A stretch of DNA of 64,000 bases, from positions 41,149-105,148 of the forward strand of contig NZ_NCSY01000011.1 in NCBI RefSeq assembly GCF_002156875.1. Reading direction: 5' to 3'. The stretch is from Bacillus sp. EAC (GTDB lineage: Bacteria > Bacillota > Bacilli > Bacillales > Bacillaceae_G). Each line of letters starts with the position of its first letter. Position 1 is the first letter of the stretch. Positions 29,610-38,754 of this stretch are shown here, piece after piece. The notes under the pieces are model-generated. The model was given only the letters and a program-made list of their open reading frames with translations, made no database searches and was not told the DNA's origin. Position numbers and translations under genes: made by a program.

Positions 29610-30287
29610 TTATTTTTGTAATTGTAAGATAGTTTTTGATACTTTATCTTTAAGTTCATTATGATCTTTGTTCATTCCGATAAGTTTTTTCATCTGCAAA
29701 ATAAAATCAGATTCTATGTTTTCATTCAGTAAATAAAATTCTTTTTTTAGTCGTGTTAATAAACATTCATTTTCAATCACACTGATCGATTGAGATGAAC
29801 CAATATATTTGGCAAAATGTACAAGTATTGTAGATTCAATAATTGTAATACATTTTAATAATTCTTCAAAAGTATTAAATTGATGATGAACTAGATTAAT
29901 TTTTTGTTCATTCATTTCTTTTACTGCATATGAAAGTTCTTTAATTAAACTAATTTCACCAGTTCTTGAAAGAGCTTCATAATAAAGGCCGCTATAAAAG
30001 TCTCCCTCTAACACTGTTAACTGTTTCTTTTCTCGATCAATTGAAGTGCTTTCATAATTTGAAACCTTTTCATGGGTATCTAGTGCAATTTGATGAATCA
30101 TCAAAGCATTACAGTAATGAACAATTTTATCATGACTAAACTCATTTTCATCCATTAATTGAATGAGAAGAGACACTTTCACATCATCAATAATAGGTGT
30201 TGTCAAATGTTTATTTAAATACGGATGCTTAATCTTTTCTAAGATTTGTGCAATTACTATATTTTTCAACTCATTAGTGCTACTCAT
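29610..30287 (-). CDS. hepS: Heptaprenyl diphosphate synthase, component I
   Basis: Non-catalytic subunit that sets the product length of HepT. It is diverged but recognisable from HPYLNKHL near residue 22, ALDTHEKVS and LEGDFYSGLYYEALS. The frame starts at 30305, but the internal ATG at 30287 gives 225 residues and aligns with the recalled B. subtilis N-terminus; SD support is weak for every candidate. It is first in the hepS-menH-hepT operon. The folE gene precedes it directly, with no mtrB in between. Confidence 0.88.
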   Translation of the reverse strand: MSSTNELKNIVIAQILEKIKHPYLNKHLTTPIIDDVKVSLLIQLMDENEFSHDKIVHYCNALMIHQIALDTHEKVSNYESTSIDREKKQLTVLEGDFYSGLYYEALSRTGEISLIKELSYAVKEMNEQKINLVHHQFNTFEELLKCITIIESTILVHFAKYIGSSQSISVIENECLLTRLKKEFYLLNENIESDFILQMKKLIGMNKDHNELKDKVSKTILQLQK

Positions 30288-30323
30288 TATTTCCATCCAT
30301 TCCATTAATTACTAGCTTGTTTC

Positions 30324-30376
30324 ATTATACCATAAGTATTTTAGATGGTATAAGTTGATTATTATTACATCGTCAA
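30324..30376 (-). promoter_or_regulatory. Candidate promoters of hepS-menH-hepT with an inverted repeat
   Basis: Minus-strand TTGACG, 17 bases, TTATAC forms one sigma-A-like promoter. A second, extended -10 (TGGTATAAT) lies just downstream. The two -10 elements fall in the two arms of a perfect nine-base inverted repeat (TTATACCAT / ATGGTATAA, 30325-30333 and 30345-30353). It could be an operator or simply two overlapping promoters. Confidence 0.45.
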
Positions 30377-30404
30377 CTTGTATTATTTTATAATGAATAA
30401 TTTT

Positions 30405-30434
30405 CAAAAAAAAGCAGGTAATCCTGCTTTTTTA
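30405..30434 (-). terminator. Intrinsic terminator of folE
   Basis: Arms AAAGCAGG / CCTGCTTT around a four-base loop with A and T tracts on both sides. It lies just after the folE stop and would separate folE from hepS. Confidence 0.85.
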
Positions 30435-30441
30435 GTAGAGA

Positions 30442-31014
30442 TTAATTTTTAGAATGAATCATAGAAAGAATTTCATTTCTACCTTGGACATCTTCCTTTA
30501 ATGAACCACGTACCGCTGTAGTAACTGTTTTTGAACCAGGTTTTCGAACTCCGCGCATTGACATACACATATGCTCTGCTTCTACTACTACCATAGCACC
30601 ATGTGGCTCTAAAACTTCCATTATCGCATCAACAACAGAAGAAGTGATTCGCTCTTGTAATTGAGGTCGTTTTGCCACTGTTTCAACTGTACGAGCTAAT
30701 TTACTTAAACCAGTTACTTTTCCATTTCTAGGAATATATGCTACATGCGCCACTCCGTAAAAAGGTAATAAATGATGTTCACACATTGAATGGAACGGAA
30801 TGTCTTTTACTAGTACTAATTCTTCATGGTCTTCACCGAAAACTTTATGTAAATGTTCTTTTTCATCTTGATACATACCTGAGAAAACCTCAGCATACAT
30901 TTTCGCTACTCGCTTTGGTGTTTCGAATATTCCTTCACGATTTGGATCATCACCGATTGCCTCAAGAATTTGACGAACTGCTTGTTCAATTTTTTCTAAA
31001 TTTACTTCCTTCAT
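30442..31014 (-). CDS. folE: GTP cyclohydrolase I
   Basis: First step of folate synthesis, GTP to dihydroneopterin triphosphate (mtrA in B. subtilis). The zinc and catalytic residues lie in [22 protein letters not shown] and [17 protein letters not shown]. The open frame runs up to 31116, but GGGGGATCA before the ATG at 31014 gives exactly 190 residues, the B. subtilis length. In B. subtilis mtrB (TRAP) follows in the same operon; here a terminator and hepS follow instead. Confidence 0.96.
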   Translation of the reverse strand: MKEVNLEKIEQAVRQILEAIGDDPNREGIFETPKRVAKMYAEVFSGMYQDEKEHLHKVFGEDHEELVLVKDIPFHSMCEHHLLPFYGVAHVAYIPRNGKVTGLSKLARTVETVAKRPQLQERITSSVVDAIMEVLEPHGAMVVVEAEHMCMSMRGVRKPGSKTVTTAVRGSLKEDVQGRNEILSMIHSKN

Positions 31015-31098
31015 AAACTGATCCCCCATGCATAAAAAAATTCTAATATCATTTCTATCAGATTTATTTATTTTAACATAATTCTTTTTTATGAAGCA

Positions 31099-31131
31099 AA
31101 AAAAAGAAGGATGCATTTATAAGCATCCTTC
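31099..31131 (-). terminator. Intrinsic terminator of hbs
   Basis: Nine-base arms GAAGGATGC / GCATCCTTC with an eight-base loop and a long T run on the minus strand. Confidence 0.9.
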
Positions 31132-31152
31132 TATTTCGCTTAAATTATGTAA

Positions 31153-31425
31153 TTATTTTACAGCATCCTTAAGCGCTTTACCAGGTTTGAAAGCTGGAAC
31201 TTTACTTGCAGCGATTTCGATTTCCTCGCCAGTTTGTGGATTACGTCCTTTACGAGCTGCACGCTCACGAACTTCAAAGTTACCAAAGCCGATTAATTGT
31301 ACTTTATCCCCGTTTTGTAACGCACCAAGAATTGATTCGAATACAGCATCAACTGCTAAAGTAGCTTGTTTTTTTGTTAATTCACCAGCTTCAGCAACTG
31401 CATTGATTAAGTCTGTTTTGTTCAT
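31153..31425 (-). CDS. hbs: DNA-binding protein HU
   Basis: Histone-like nucleoid protein, 90 residues, starting [20 protein letters not shown]. It has the beta-arm DNA-binding stretch [20 protein letters not shown] and the [10 protein letters not shown] signature. The ATG at 31425 has GGAGGAGGTG at ideal spacing, so the upstream GTG at 31434 is rejected. It sits between spoIVA and folE, as in B. subtilis, and has its own terminator. The very strong SD and long upstream region fit high expression. Confidence 0.97.
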   Translation of the reverse strand: MNKTDLINAVAEAGELTKKQATLAVDAVFESILGALQNGDKVQLIGFGNFEVRERAARKGRNPQTGEEIEIAASKVPAFKPGKALKDAVK

Positions 31426-31966
31426 GTCTTTCACCTCCTCCCAAAATTTATTATAAATTGATTCTTAATTTCATTAGTGACCAAAAATCGAAAATTTATA
31501 CAACAAATTCCAATTTATTTCTTTGTCATGCCTTATATTATACGATTCTACTGCATATTTCAATATGTTTTATAAGAAAATGTTGGAATTACTCGAAAAA
31601 AATAGTAATTTTTCTGAAAAGTAGATTTAACAAAGTAAAGATTATAATTTTTTCTTAAAATAATGCATAAATACACTTTACAAATGGTCTATTTTACATT
31701 AAAATCCATTTTTCAATTTTAAGACTTTCACAACATGATTGTTGGCAATCTTTAAGTACCACGTCTATCCCCTTGACGAAGCTGAACCTCATCAATCTTA
31801 CTTCACTCAGGTCTTTTTTTTGCTTCTATTTCAATTTGGAGTTTCATGGATTTTATCTCGCAACTTAATTCTATTAACTATCAACAGTAAACTTTAACAA
31901 AGTATAGAAATTATAGGTTAAACAAAAAAAATCAGATGGATTGACTCCCATCTGACTCGTTATTCC
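31426..31966. other. 541-bp intergenic region between hbs and spoIVA
   Basis: No credible gene found. It must hold the hbs promoter: on the minus strand a TATAAT (31537-31542) with TTGAAA 15 bases upstream is the best candidate. A second -10-like TATAAA lies nearer the gene. The part 31750-31820 is less AT-rich than its surroundings and contains a short inverted repeat (CGTC/GACG) but no clear RNA family. The spoIVA terminator closes the region at its high-coordinate end. Confidence 0.5.
31923..31955 (-). terminator. Intrinsic terminator of spoIVA
   Basis: Perfect eight-base arms TCAGATGG / CCATCTGA, eight-base loop, followed by a T run on the minus strand. Confidence 0.9.
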
Positions 31967-33445
31967 TTAAAGGATGATCGCAATTAAGCCGCCACTTCCT
32001 TCATTAATTATGCGTTCTAACGTTTCTTTCAACTTATATCTAGCGTTTTCTGGCATTAGTGATAACTTAGCTTGTATTCCTTCTCGAACAATTGAACTTA
32101 AGGAACGGCCAAAGATATCTGAGTTCCAAATCGATAATGGATTATCCTCGAAGTCTTGCATTAAGTACTTAACAAGCTCTTCACTTTGTTTTTCTGTACC
32201 GATAATTGGTTCAAACGTAGATTCGACATCTACTTTAATCATATGAATTGAAGGAGCTACAGCCTTTAATTTGACTCCAAATCTTGAACCGTGTCTAATT
32301 ATTTCTGGCTCATCTAAACTCATATCTAGTAAAGAAGGAGCTGCAATCCCATAGCCAGTTTGCTTTACCATTTTTAATGCATCTGCGACTTGATCATATT
32401 CCAGTTTTGCATGTGCAAAGTCTTGCATCAACTCTAATAAATGATCTTTACCGCGAATTTCAACACCTACAACTTCTTTTAGTACTTGATCATATAGCTC
32501 ATCTGGTGCAGATAAATCGATTTCAGCAACCCCTTGCCCCATATCGATTCCAGCAAGTTGAGCATGTTGGATAAATTCGTAATCACTAAACTGTCCAACG
32601 ACATAATCTACATCTCTTAGACGTTTAATATCTTTAACAGTCTCTTGGATCGCTTCTTGGTAACTTTGGCGTAACCAGTGATTTTCTTTCAACACTAACA
32701 CCCAACTAGGTAAATTAACGTTTACTTCTAATACTGGAAACTCGTAAAGTGCTTCACGCAATACATTTAATACATCACCTTCGCGCATCGCTTCTACGCT
32801 AAGTGCTATTACAGGTATATCATATTTTTGGCAAAGTTCCTGTCTTAGCGCCTCTGTATTCGGATGATAAGGTTGTGATGAGTTAATAACCATTATAAAA
32901 GGTTTTCCAACTTCTTTTAACTCTTGAACAACTCTTTCTTCTGCTTCAATATAATCGTATCTTGCAATTTCTCCAATTGAACCATCTGTTGTTACGACAA
33001 CACCAATTGTTGAATGCTCTTGGATTACTTTTCTAGTTCCGATTTCTGCAGCTTCGTTAAATGGAATAGGCTCTTCATACCAAGGAGTACTAATCATTCT
33101 TGGACCATTTTCATCCTCGTAACCCTTTGCTCCTGGTACGCTGTATCCTACACAATCTACTAACCGTATATTTACATCTAAGCCGTCAGCTACATGAATT
33201 TTCACACCTTGATTAGGTACGAATTTCGGTTCTGTTGTCATGATTGTTTTTCCAGCAGCACTTTGAGGTAATTCATCGTGTGCTCTTGCTCGATCAGCTT
33301 CATTTTGAATATTAGGAATAACTACTGCTTCCATAAAACGTTTAATAAATGTTGATTTACCAGTACGAACAGCACCTACTACACCTAAGTAAATATCTCC
33401 TCCTGTGCGCTCGGCAATGTCCTTAAAAATATCTATCTTTTCCAT
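31967..33445 (-). CDS. spoIVA: Stage IV sporulation protein A (spore coat morphogenetic ATPase)
   Basis: ATPase that polymerises into the coat basement layer on the forespore surface. The 492-residue protein has Walker A GVVGAVRTGKSTFIKR near residue 25, a switch-like RLVDCVGYSVPGAKGYED and the conserved C-terminus used for SpoVM/SipL contacts (ending GGLIAIIL). Length equals the family norm. SD GGGAGGGG precedes the ATG. This is the strongest evidence that the organism forms endospores. Confidence 0.98.
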   Translation of the reverse strand: MEKIDIFKDIAERTGGDIYLGVVGAVRTGKSTFIKRFMEAVVIPNIQNEADRARAHDELPQSAAGKTIMTTEPKFVPNQGVKIHVADGLDVNIRLVDCVGYSVPGAKGYEDENGPRMISTPWYEEPIPFNEAAEIGTRKVIQEHSTIGVVVTTDGSIGEIARYDYIEAEERVVQELKEVGKPFIMVINSSQPYHPNTEALRQELCQKYDIPVIALSVEAMREGDVLNVLREALYEFPVLEVNVNLPSWVLVLKENHWLRQSYQEAIQETVKDIKRLRDVDYVVGQFSDYEFIQHAQLAGIDMGQGVAEIDLSAPDELYDQVLKEVVGVEIRGKDHLLELMQDFAHAKLEYDQVADALKMVKQTGYGIAAPSLLDMSLDEPEIIRHGSRFGVKLKAVAPSIHMIKVDVESTFEPIIGTEKQSEELVKYLMQDFEDNPLSIWNSDIFGRSLSSIVREGIQAKLSLMPENARYKLKETLERIINEGSGGLIAIIL

Positions 33446-33585
33446 GTGTTCCCCTCCCGATTTATCAATACATGGGAATAATTGACTTGAAGTAGTATGC
33501 CTATGACAATATAATTCTATGATGTTGTCCTAGAAGGTTATGACAAGATTTTTTATAATTCTTAACATTTTTTTAAGGATAAATA

Positions 33586-33628
33586 TAAAAAAATCCTTCG
33601 ATAAAATGTATTCTTCTATCAAAGGATT
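33586..33628 (-). terminator. Intrinsic terminator of yphF
   Basis: Arms AATCCTTCGATA / TATCAAAGGATT (one mismatch), 13-base loop, then a T-rich tract on the minus strand. It lies between yphF and spoIVA. Confidence 0.75.
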
Positions 33629-33642
33629 ATGATTTTATTTAT

Positions 33643-34359
33643 TTAATTTTGTTCTAAAAACACTGGTTGTCCGTCTTTTACCGTGTATGGAAGTGAATAT
33701 GCAGGCACAAATGGCGAATCTTTTTCTAATATTGAACGAATATCTTGACCTGTTTTAAATTTCTTTGCTTCATCGATTTTCTCAAATAAGTCCATTGAGT
33801 AATCAACATAAAAATCTCCATCGTTTCCCATAATGATTGGTAAGTTTTTTTGACTATAAGGACTAATGACAAAAGGCTCTTCTTTAAATCCAATCTTTTT
33901 GTAGTTTAATAGAAAAACACCTTTACTTAAGGTTTTCTTAATTGGTGGATAAGTGTGTTTTTCTCGATATACTTGGACTCTTAATCCAACATCTCTCAAT
34001 TTTTCGGCAATTCTTAGATCAATTAATTTCACAGTTGGATTCGTTTCGGCATCTACTAAAACGTATTGATAAATGCCTCCATTTTCAAAAGAGTTACCCG
34101 GTGCATCACTTAAATAACCAGGGATTAATCTTGTAAAATCAATCGGATATTTTAAATAGATAGGAGTAGACATATCTTTCGTTTTGATTGGTAAAATTCC
34201 CGAATTTTCTTTTTTAAACTTATTTACTGCTGTTTGTACTGATTGAATTTGATCTTCATAAGGCGTTTGATTTTGTGCCAATTGGTCTTGTGGATACAAA
34301 CATCCGCTTAAGATACTAATCAATGTACACATTAAAATAATAAATGATAGCTTCTTCAT
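33643..34359 (-). CDS. yphF: YphF-like lipoprotein of unknown function
   Basis: Lipoprotein of 238 residues: the signal peptide ends in the lipobox LSGC (Cys about residue 20), so the mature protein should be anchored outside the membrane. The rest shows no catalytic motif known to me. Position (between spoIVA and yphE) and length match B. subtilis YphF, of unknown function but in a sporulation neighbourhood. SD AAGGGGA precedes the ATG. It is 20 bp after yphE and is followed by a terminator. Confidence 0.82.
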   Translation of the reverse strand: MKKLSFIILMCTLISILSGCLYPQDQLAQNQTPYEDQIQSVQTAVNKFKKENSGILPIKTKDMSTPIYLKYPIDFTRLIPGYLSDAPGNSFENGGIYQYVLVDAETNPTVKLIDLRIAEKLRDVGLRVQVYREKHTYPPIKKTLSKGVFLLNYKKIGFKEEPFVISPYSQKNLPIIMGNDGDFYVDYSMDLFEKIDEAKKFKTGQDIRSILEKDSPFVPAYSLPYTVKDGQPVFLEQN

Positions 34360-34379
34360 GTTAATCCCCTTAAGTGTAA

Positions 34380-34577
34380 TTAGCTAGGCCAGCTTAAAAC
34401 GATATATGTAATTAAAATACCCGAAATGATTAAAGACATATAGGCTATAAATGCTGTCACCATTTTTAAAAATTTAATTTTAATTGTATTTCTACTTAGA
34501 TAAATTAAAAATAAAGATAACAGCATTAAGCCGATTCCTGCGAATGAAATTAGTTCATTTATGTGTGCCGTGCTCAT
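34380..34577 (-). CDS. yphE: YphE, DUF2768 small membrane protein
   Basis: Protein of 65 residues with two membrane segments (ISFAGIGLMLLSLFLIYL and FLKMVTAFIAYMSLIISGIL), matching the DUF2768/YphE family next to yphF in bacilli. Function is unknown. SD AGGGGG precedes the ATG. Probably co-transcribed with yphF. Confidence 0.82.
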   Translation of the reverse strand: MSTAHINELISFAGIGLMLLSLFLIYLSRNTIKIKFLKMVTAFIAYMSLIISGILITYIVLSWPS

Positions 34578-34882
34578 AATTATCCCCCTATGTACTTTCT
34601 AACATTACTATAGTACCAAAATAGTATGATGATTTGAAATAAATTCTTAAGTTTTTAAATTCAATCATTCTTCATTCTATAAATCTTACTGAAACTTGTC
34701 TATTTTTTGATTAAAAAAGAAAGAAAAAGCAACTGTCTACTTCTTCCTTCTTTGAAGCAAATTGGGGCACTTGCTTCGCTAATTTTGACTAAACCCAACC
34801 AGTTTACAACCGGTAAAAGTCATTCTATATTATGCATAAATTTTCATTATGCACTAAATACATCGCAGAAGAATGAGCCCAA
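34578..34882. other. 305-bp intergenic region with several hairpins
   Basis: No convincing gene. Several inverted repeats stand close together: GAAGCAA/TTGCTTC (about 34754-34777), ACCAGT/ACCGGT (about 34798-34815) and GCATAA/TTATGC (about 34833-34852). Any of these could end spoVIF transcription or form part of a yphE leader, but none has a clean T run. No known RNA family recognised. Confidence 0.4.
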
Positions 34883-35146
34883 TTATTTTTGTTTAAACAT
34901 ATTTGATAATGATTGAAAGTCTAATGGCATATTATTAGTGACGATTGCTTGAACAATCTTATCTTCTTTCTCTTTTGAAACTTGACGACCAGTCATTGTT
35001 GCAATTTGACGCACAAGTTTACGAACTGTTGCCTCATCTTTGAAATTTGCATCTTTTACTGAATCAGCAACTTTAAAGATATCTGTTTTACTTACATTTG
35101 CTTTCTTTTCAATTTTATCAAAGAAACCATTTTGATTGTTTGTCAC
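34883..35146 (-). CDS. Stage VI sporulation protein F family
   Basis: Soluble 87-residue protein matching the SpoVIF (YjcC) family: FFDKIEKKANVSKTDIFKVADSVKDANFKDE, then VRKLVRQIATMTGRQVSKEKEDKI. In B. subtilis SpoVIF is needed late in sporulation for coat assembly and resides elsewhere on the chromosome, so this may be a paralogue or a relocated gene. The start is GTG at 35146 with AGGAGG eight bases upstream. Between yphE and gpsA. Confidence 0.82.
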   Translation of the reverse strand: MTNNQNGFFDKIEKKANVSKTDIFKVADSVKDANFKDEATVRKLVRQIATMTGRQVSKEKEDKIVQAIVTNNMPLDFQSLSNMFKQK

Positions 35147-35230
35147 TATTCAAACCTCCTTCTTTGCTATACATCTTATGCTATGCAAAAAGAAAGAAAT
35201 GGTGAAACGCCTAAAACAATCAATATAAGA

Positions 35231-35263
35231 AAAAGCATTAAAAACTTAGTTTTTAATGCTTTT
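35231..35263 (-). terminator. Intrinsic terminator of gpsA
   Basis: Perfect 15-base arms AAAAGCATTAAAAAC / GTTTTTAATGCTTTT with a TTA loop, just after the gpsA stop. It could act in both directions. Confidence 0.88.
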
Positions 35264-35268
35264 CAAAT

Positions 35269-36306
35269 TTATTCAGTAAGGTCACTAATAAAATTTGAAG
35301 TGCTTTCACCTTCATGTCTCTTATCACGAGACATTAAGGCATCTACAGCAGCTTTTGGATTCTTATCCTCAAATAATACTGCATATAACTCATTCACGAT
35401 TGGCATTTCAATCTTAGCTTGTTTTGCCAATTCATAAGCAGCTTTAGTTGTACGTACGCCCTCAACAACCATCCCCATATTATTTAAAACTTCCTCTAAA
35501 GACTGGCCTTTTCCTAAAAGATTTCCAGCTCTCCAATTTCGACTGTGAACACTCGTACAAGTAACAATTAAATCACCCATACCTGTTAAACCAGCAAAAG
35601 TTTGTGGATTTGCACCCATTGCTTTTCCTAAGCGAATAATTTCAGCCAATCCTCGAGTCATTAATGCAGCTTTCGCATTATCACCATATCCAAGACCATC
35701 TGTAATTCCAGCAGCTAATGCAATGATATTTTTTAACGCACCACCGATTTCAACACCAATTACATCTTCATTCGTGTAAACACGGAAAGTAGCATTTGAG
35801 AACAAATCCTGAACTTCTCTTGCTTCTTCCATATTAGAAGACGCTGAAGTTAAAGTTGTTGGATGTCTTAATGCAACTTCTTCTGCGTGACTAGGACCAG
35901 ATAAAACAACGACTGATCTTAAAAATTTCGATTCCATTTCTTCAGTAATCATTTCAGAAACTCGCTTAGAAGTTCCAGGTTCTATCCCTTTACTTGCATG
36001 AATCATTGTTACTTCGTTTGTTAAAACATTATTTACTTTTTGACAAACTTCTCGTATCGCTTTTGTTGGCACGACCAGTAAAATGTATTGGGCATCTTTT
36101 ACTGCATCGCTTAAATTATCTGTTGCTTTTAATGAATGAGGTAATTCTATTTCAGGTAAATATTTTTTATTAATATGAAGCTCATTAATTTCATTAATTT
36201 GATTAGAATTATTTCCCCATAACATAACTGAATGCCCATTATCTGATAGAACCATAGCTAATGCGGTACCCCAGCTACCTGCACCTAGAACAGCAATTTT
36301 TTTCAT
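35269..36306 (-). CDS. gpsA: Glycerol-3-phosphate dehydrogenase [NAD(P)+]
   Basis: Makes sn-glycerol 3-phosphate for phospholipids. Rossmann motif [17 protein letters not shown] at the N-terminus, [18 protein letters not shown], and the catalytic Lys in [18 protein letters not shown]. The ATG at 36306 gives 345 residues and the family N-terminus [10 protein letters not shown]. The frame extends six codons further, but neither start has a strong SD. It follows der by 51 bp, as in B. subtilis. Confidence 0.95.
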   Translation of the reverse strand: MKKIAVLGAGSWGTALAMVLSDNGHSVMLWGNNSNQINEINELHINKKYLPEIELPHSLKATDNLSDAVKDAQYILLVVPTKAIREVCQKVNNVLTNEVTMIHASKGIEPGTSKRVSEMITEEMESKFLRSVVVLSGPSHAEEVALRHPTTLTSASSNMEEAREVQDLFSNATFRVYTNEDVIGVEIGGALKNIIALAAGITDGLGYGDNAKAALMTRGLAEIIRLGKAMGANPQTFAGLTGMGDLIVTCTSVHSRNWRAGNLLGKGQSLEEVLNNMGMVVEGVRTTKAAYELAKQAKIEMPIVNELYAVLFEDKNPKAAVDALMSRDKRHEGESTSNFISDLTE

Positions 36307-36356
36307 ATTAACACTCACTTTCATAAAAATTCCGCTACATTACGATTAAAGTGGAA

Positions 36357-37667
36357 TTAAGAACGCGCACGTCCAATTATTCTTATCGGAGATCCCTCGA
36401 AATCAAATGCATCTCGAATACGGTTTTCTAAGAAGCGCTCGTAACTAAAGTGAAGTAATTCAGGATCATTTATAAACACAACAAACGTAGGTGGCTTAAT
36501 TGCCACTTGTGTTGCATAATACACTCTTAAACGTTGTCCATTATGAGTTGGTGTTGGATTCATTGCAATAGCATCCATAATTACATCATTTAATACATTT
36601 GTTGGAACACGTAAGCTATGACTTTCGCATGCTTTATTAATCATTGGTAATAATGTCTGAGTTCTCTTTCTTGTTTTAGCTGAAAGGAAAACAATCGGTG
36701 CATAGTCTAAAAATTGGAAATGAGCACGAATATTTTCTTCAAACTCTTTCATTGTTTTCTCATCTTTTTCAACTGCATCCCATTTATTAACGACAATAAC
36801 AACAGATCTTCCGGCCTCATGTGCATAACCAGCAATCTTTTTATCTTGTTCAATAATACCTTCTTCACCATCTAAAACAACTAAAACAACATCTGATCTT
36901 TCAATTGCGCGTAAAGCTCGTAGTACACTATATTTTTCTGTACTTTCATAAACTTTACCTTTTTTCCTCATACCTGCCGTATCAATAATTACATAGTCTT
37001 GTCCATCCTTAGTATAAGGAGTATCGACTGCATCTCTAGTTGTACCTGCTACATTACTTACAATTACGCGTTCTTGTCCTAATAATGCATTAACTAAAGA
37101 AGATTTACCTACGTTTGGACGACCAATTAAACTAAATTTAATTGTATCTTCATCATAGTTATCATCTTTATTTTCTGGAAAATGATTAATTACCTCATCA
37201 AGTAAATCCCCTAGGCCCAAACCATGAGAACCAGAAATTGGATAAACTTCTCCAAATCCTAAAGCATAAAAGTCATAGATATCACTTCTCATTTCAGGAT
37301 TATCTACTTTATTGACAGCTAAAACAATTGGTTTTTTAGTTTTATATAAAATTTTCGCAACTTCCTCGTCTGCTGCTGTTACACCTTCACGACCGTTTGT
37401 TAGGAAGATAATTACATCAGCCTCGTCGATCGCTATTTCAGCTTGTTGACGGATTTGTTCTAAAAATGGTTCATCTCCAATATCAATACCACCTGTATCA
37501 ATTAAGCTAAACTCTTGATTTAACCATTCTGCAGAACTATAAATTCGATCTCGTGTAACTCCAGGGATATCTTCTACAATTGATATCCTTTCTCCCACTA
37601 TTCTATTAAAAATAGTTGATTTCCCTACATTTGGACGTCCAACTATTGCAACTGTCGGTTTAGACAT
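36357..37667 (-). CDS. der: Ribosome-associated GTPase Der (EngA)
   Basis: Tandem-GTPase protein needed for 50S ribosome assembly. It has two G domains: the first with [19 protein letters not shown] and NKVD; the second with [21 protein letters not shown] and NKWD. A KH-like C-terminal domain follows (residues about 350-436). Length (436) equals B. subtilis EngA. Order yphA-der-gpsA is conserved. Confidence 0.98.
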   Translation of the reverse strand: MSKPTVAIVGRPNVGKSTIFNRIVGERISIVEDIPGVTRDRIYSSAEWLNQEFSLIDTGGIDIGDEPFLEQIRQQAEIAIDEADVIIFLTNGREGVTAADEEVAKILYKTKKPIVLAVNKVDNPEMRSDIYDFYALGFGEVYPISGSHGLGLGDLLDEVINHFPENKDDNYDEDTIKFSLIGRPNVGKSSLVNALLGQERVIVSNVAGTTRDAVDTPYTKDGQDYVIIDTAGMRKKGKVYESTEKYSVLRALRAIERSDVVLVVLDGEEGIIEQDKKIAGYAHEAGRSVVIVVNKWDAVEKDEKTMKEFEENIRAHFQFLDYAPIVFLSAKTRKRTQTLLPMINKACESHSLRVPTNVLNDVIMDAIAMNPTPTHNGQRLRVYYATQVAIKPPTFVVFINDPELLHFSYERFLENRIRDAFDFEGSPIRIIGRARS

Positions 37668-37788
37668 TTAATTTCATCCTTCCTTGCATACCTATGTACC
37701 AATAATTTCTTATATATACTTGGTTTAAATAATTTATTTAAATAACTTATCTATTTTAACAAAAAATGTGGAAAAAGACCAACACTCA

Positions 37789-38373
37789 TTAATTGTTTAT
37801 TAATTTCCTACCTTTCACAAACCTTTTTGCAAATCGTAATGATAAAGATTTTACTAAAATTAATAATAATATCGTTGCAAATAAAATAGCTAACCAATTG
37901 ATATCTCCAATGACATAATCAACTTTAATCGATCTAAATGTAAAAAAATTAAAAATTTCTCCTTGGATTAGACCAATTAATATTAATTTAATTTGTTCTT
38001 CGAAATTTTTACTTAAAAACAGTGCAAGAACGATCGCAAGAAGTGAAGTTGACAAAAATATGTTAATAAAAAAGCTTGCGGGATCATATATGACAATAAT
38101 ACTCATACTACTATACACCATACCGATGATTAATCCTTTAATAAAAAGTATAATTTGAACACTTTTGTTTAATAAACTTAAAAAATAACTAATAAGAACG
38201 AATAAAATGATAAAAGAAATATTAACATTGATCGCATCGATATTAAACGTTAAATAAGAACCACTTATCAAAACAAGTAAGATTGGTATTGTCAATTGAT
38301 TTAATTTTTCTTTATTTAAATGACAAATAAACACACATGTCCAACTTGATAAAATAAATAATAATCCATGCAA
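37789..38373 (-). CDS. yphA: YphA-like integral membrane protein
   Basis: Hydrophobic protein of about 194 residues with six to seven membrane segments and a basic C-terminal tail (RFAKRFVKGRKLINN). Its position between the S1-domain gene and der, and its size, match B. subtilis YphA (unknown function); sequence conservation is too low for certainty. The open frame begins with GTG at 38382, within the SD AGGAGGTG. The in-frame TTG at 38373, eight bases downstream of AGGAGG, is the better start. Confidence 0.75.
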   Translation of the reverse strand: MHGLLFILSSWTCVFICHLNKEKLNQLTIPILLVLISGSYLTFNIDAINVNISFIILFVLISYFLSLLNKSVQIILFIKGLIIGMVYSSMSIIVIYDPASFFINIFLSTSLLAIVLALFLSKNFEEQIKLILIGLIQGEIFNFFTFRSIKVDYVIGDINWLAILFATILLLILVKSLSLRFAKRFVKGRKLINN

Positions 38374-38500
38374 ACAAAACACCTCCTACTTCTCCTAGTA
38401 TGTGACAATTTACTCTTAAAATAATCAAATAAAAAGAAAGTGAATAAGAAGTTCAAATAAAAACGAACCTATAAAAGTGAATTGTTTGGAGGTGAATCCT

Positions 38501-38638
38501 GTGGGTAAAGATCGACAAGAAAAAAAATTGAAACAATCAAGACGAGTTGAATCAGATCGCGACCAAAGCATCCATTATTCAGGTGCTACAAGACTAGACA
38601 CACCCGAAGAAGCTAGGGAACAAAACAGGCACAACTAA
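38501..38638 (+). CDS. ypzI: YpzI family small basic protein
   Basis: Protein of 45 residues, below the usual gene-finding length cut-off. It starts at GTG 38501 with GGAGGTG seven bases upstream and reads MGKDRQEKKLKQSRRVES, then DRDQSIHYSGATRLDTPEEA. Highly charged, soluble, and likely disordered. It resembles B. subtilis YpzI, which lies at the same place between yphA and the S1-domain gene; function unknown. It is convergent with the S1-domain gene and shares its terminator. Confidence 0.8.
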   Translation: MGKDRQEKKLKQSRRVESDRDQSIHYSGATRLDTPEEAREQNRHN

Positions 38639-38658
38639 AAATGTGAAAATCCATTTAG

Positions 38659-38682
38659 TCATCAATAAATTCGGATTGATGA
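38659..38682 (+). other. Inverted repeat after ypzI
   Basis: Perfect arms TCATCAAT / ATTGATGA with an eight-base loop, 21 bp after the ypzI stop. No T run follows, so it is more likely an mRNA 3'-end stabilising hairpin than a terminator. Confidence 0.4.
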
Positions 38683-38715
38683 TTGGCTTGAAAACTCTTC
38701 ATCCGTTTTTGGCAT

Positions 38716-38754
38716 AAAAAAAACCTTCAGCATAATCGCTGAAGGTTTTTTTTT
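38716..38754. terminator. Bidirectional terminator between ypzI and the S1-domain gene
   Basis: Perfect eight-base arms CCTTCAGC / GCTGAAGG with a six-base loop, flanked by eight or more A on one side and nine T on the other, between convergent genes. Confidence 0.92.

Noticed and set aside
31750..31820. Small RNA gene upstream of spoIVA/hbs
   Set aside because: Slightly higher GC and a T run on the plus strand, but no stable terminator stem or known family could be found.
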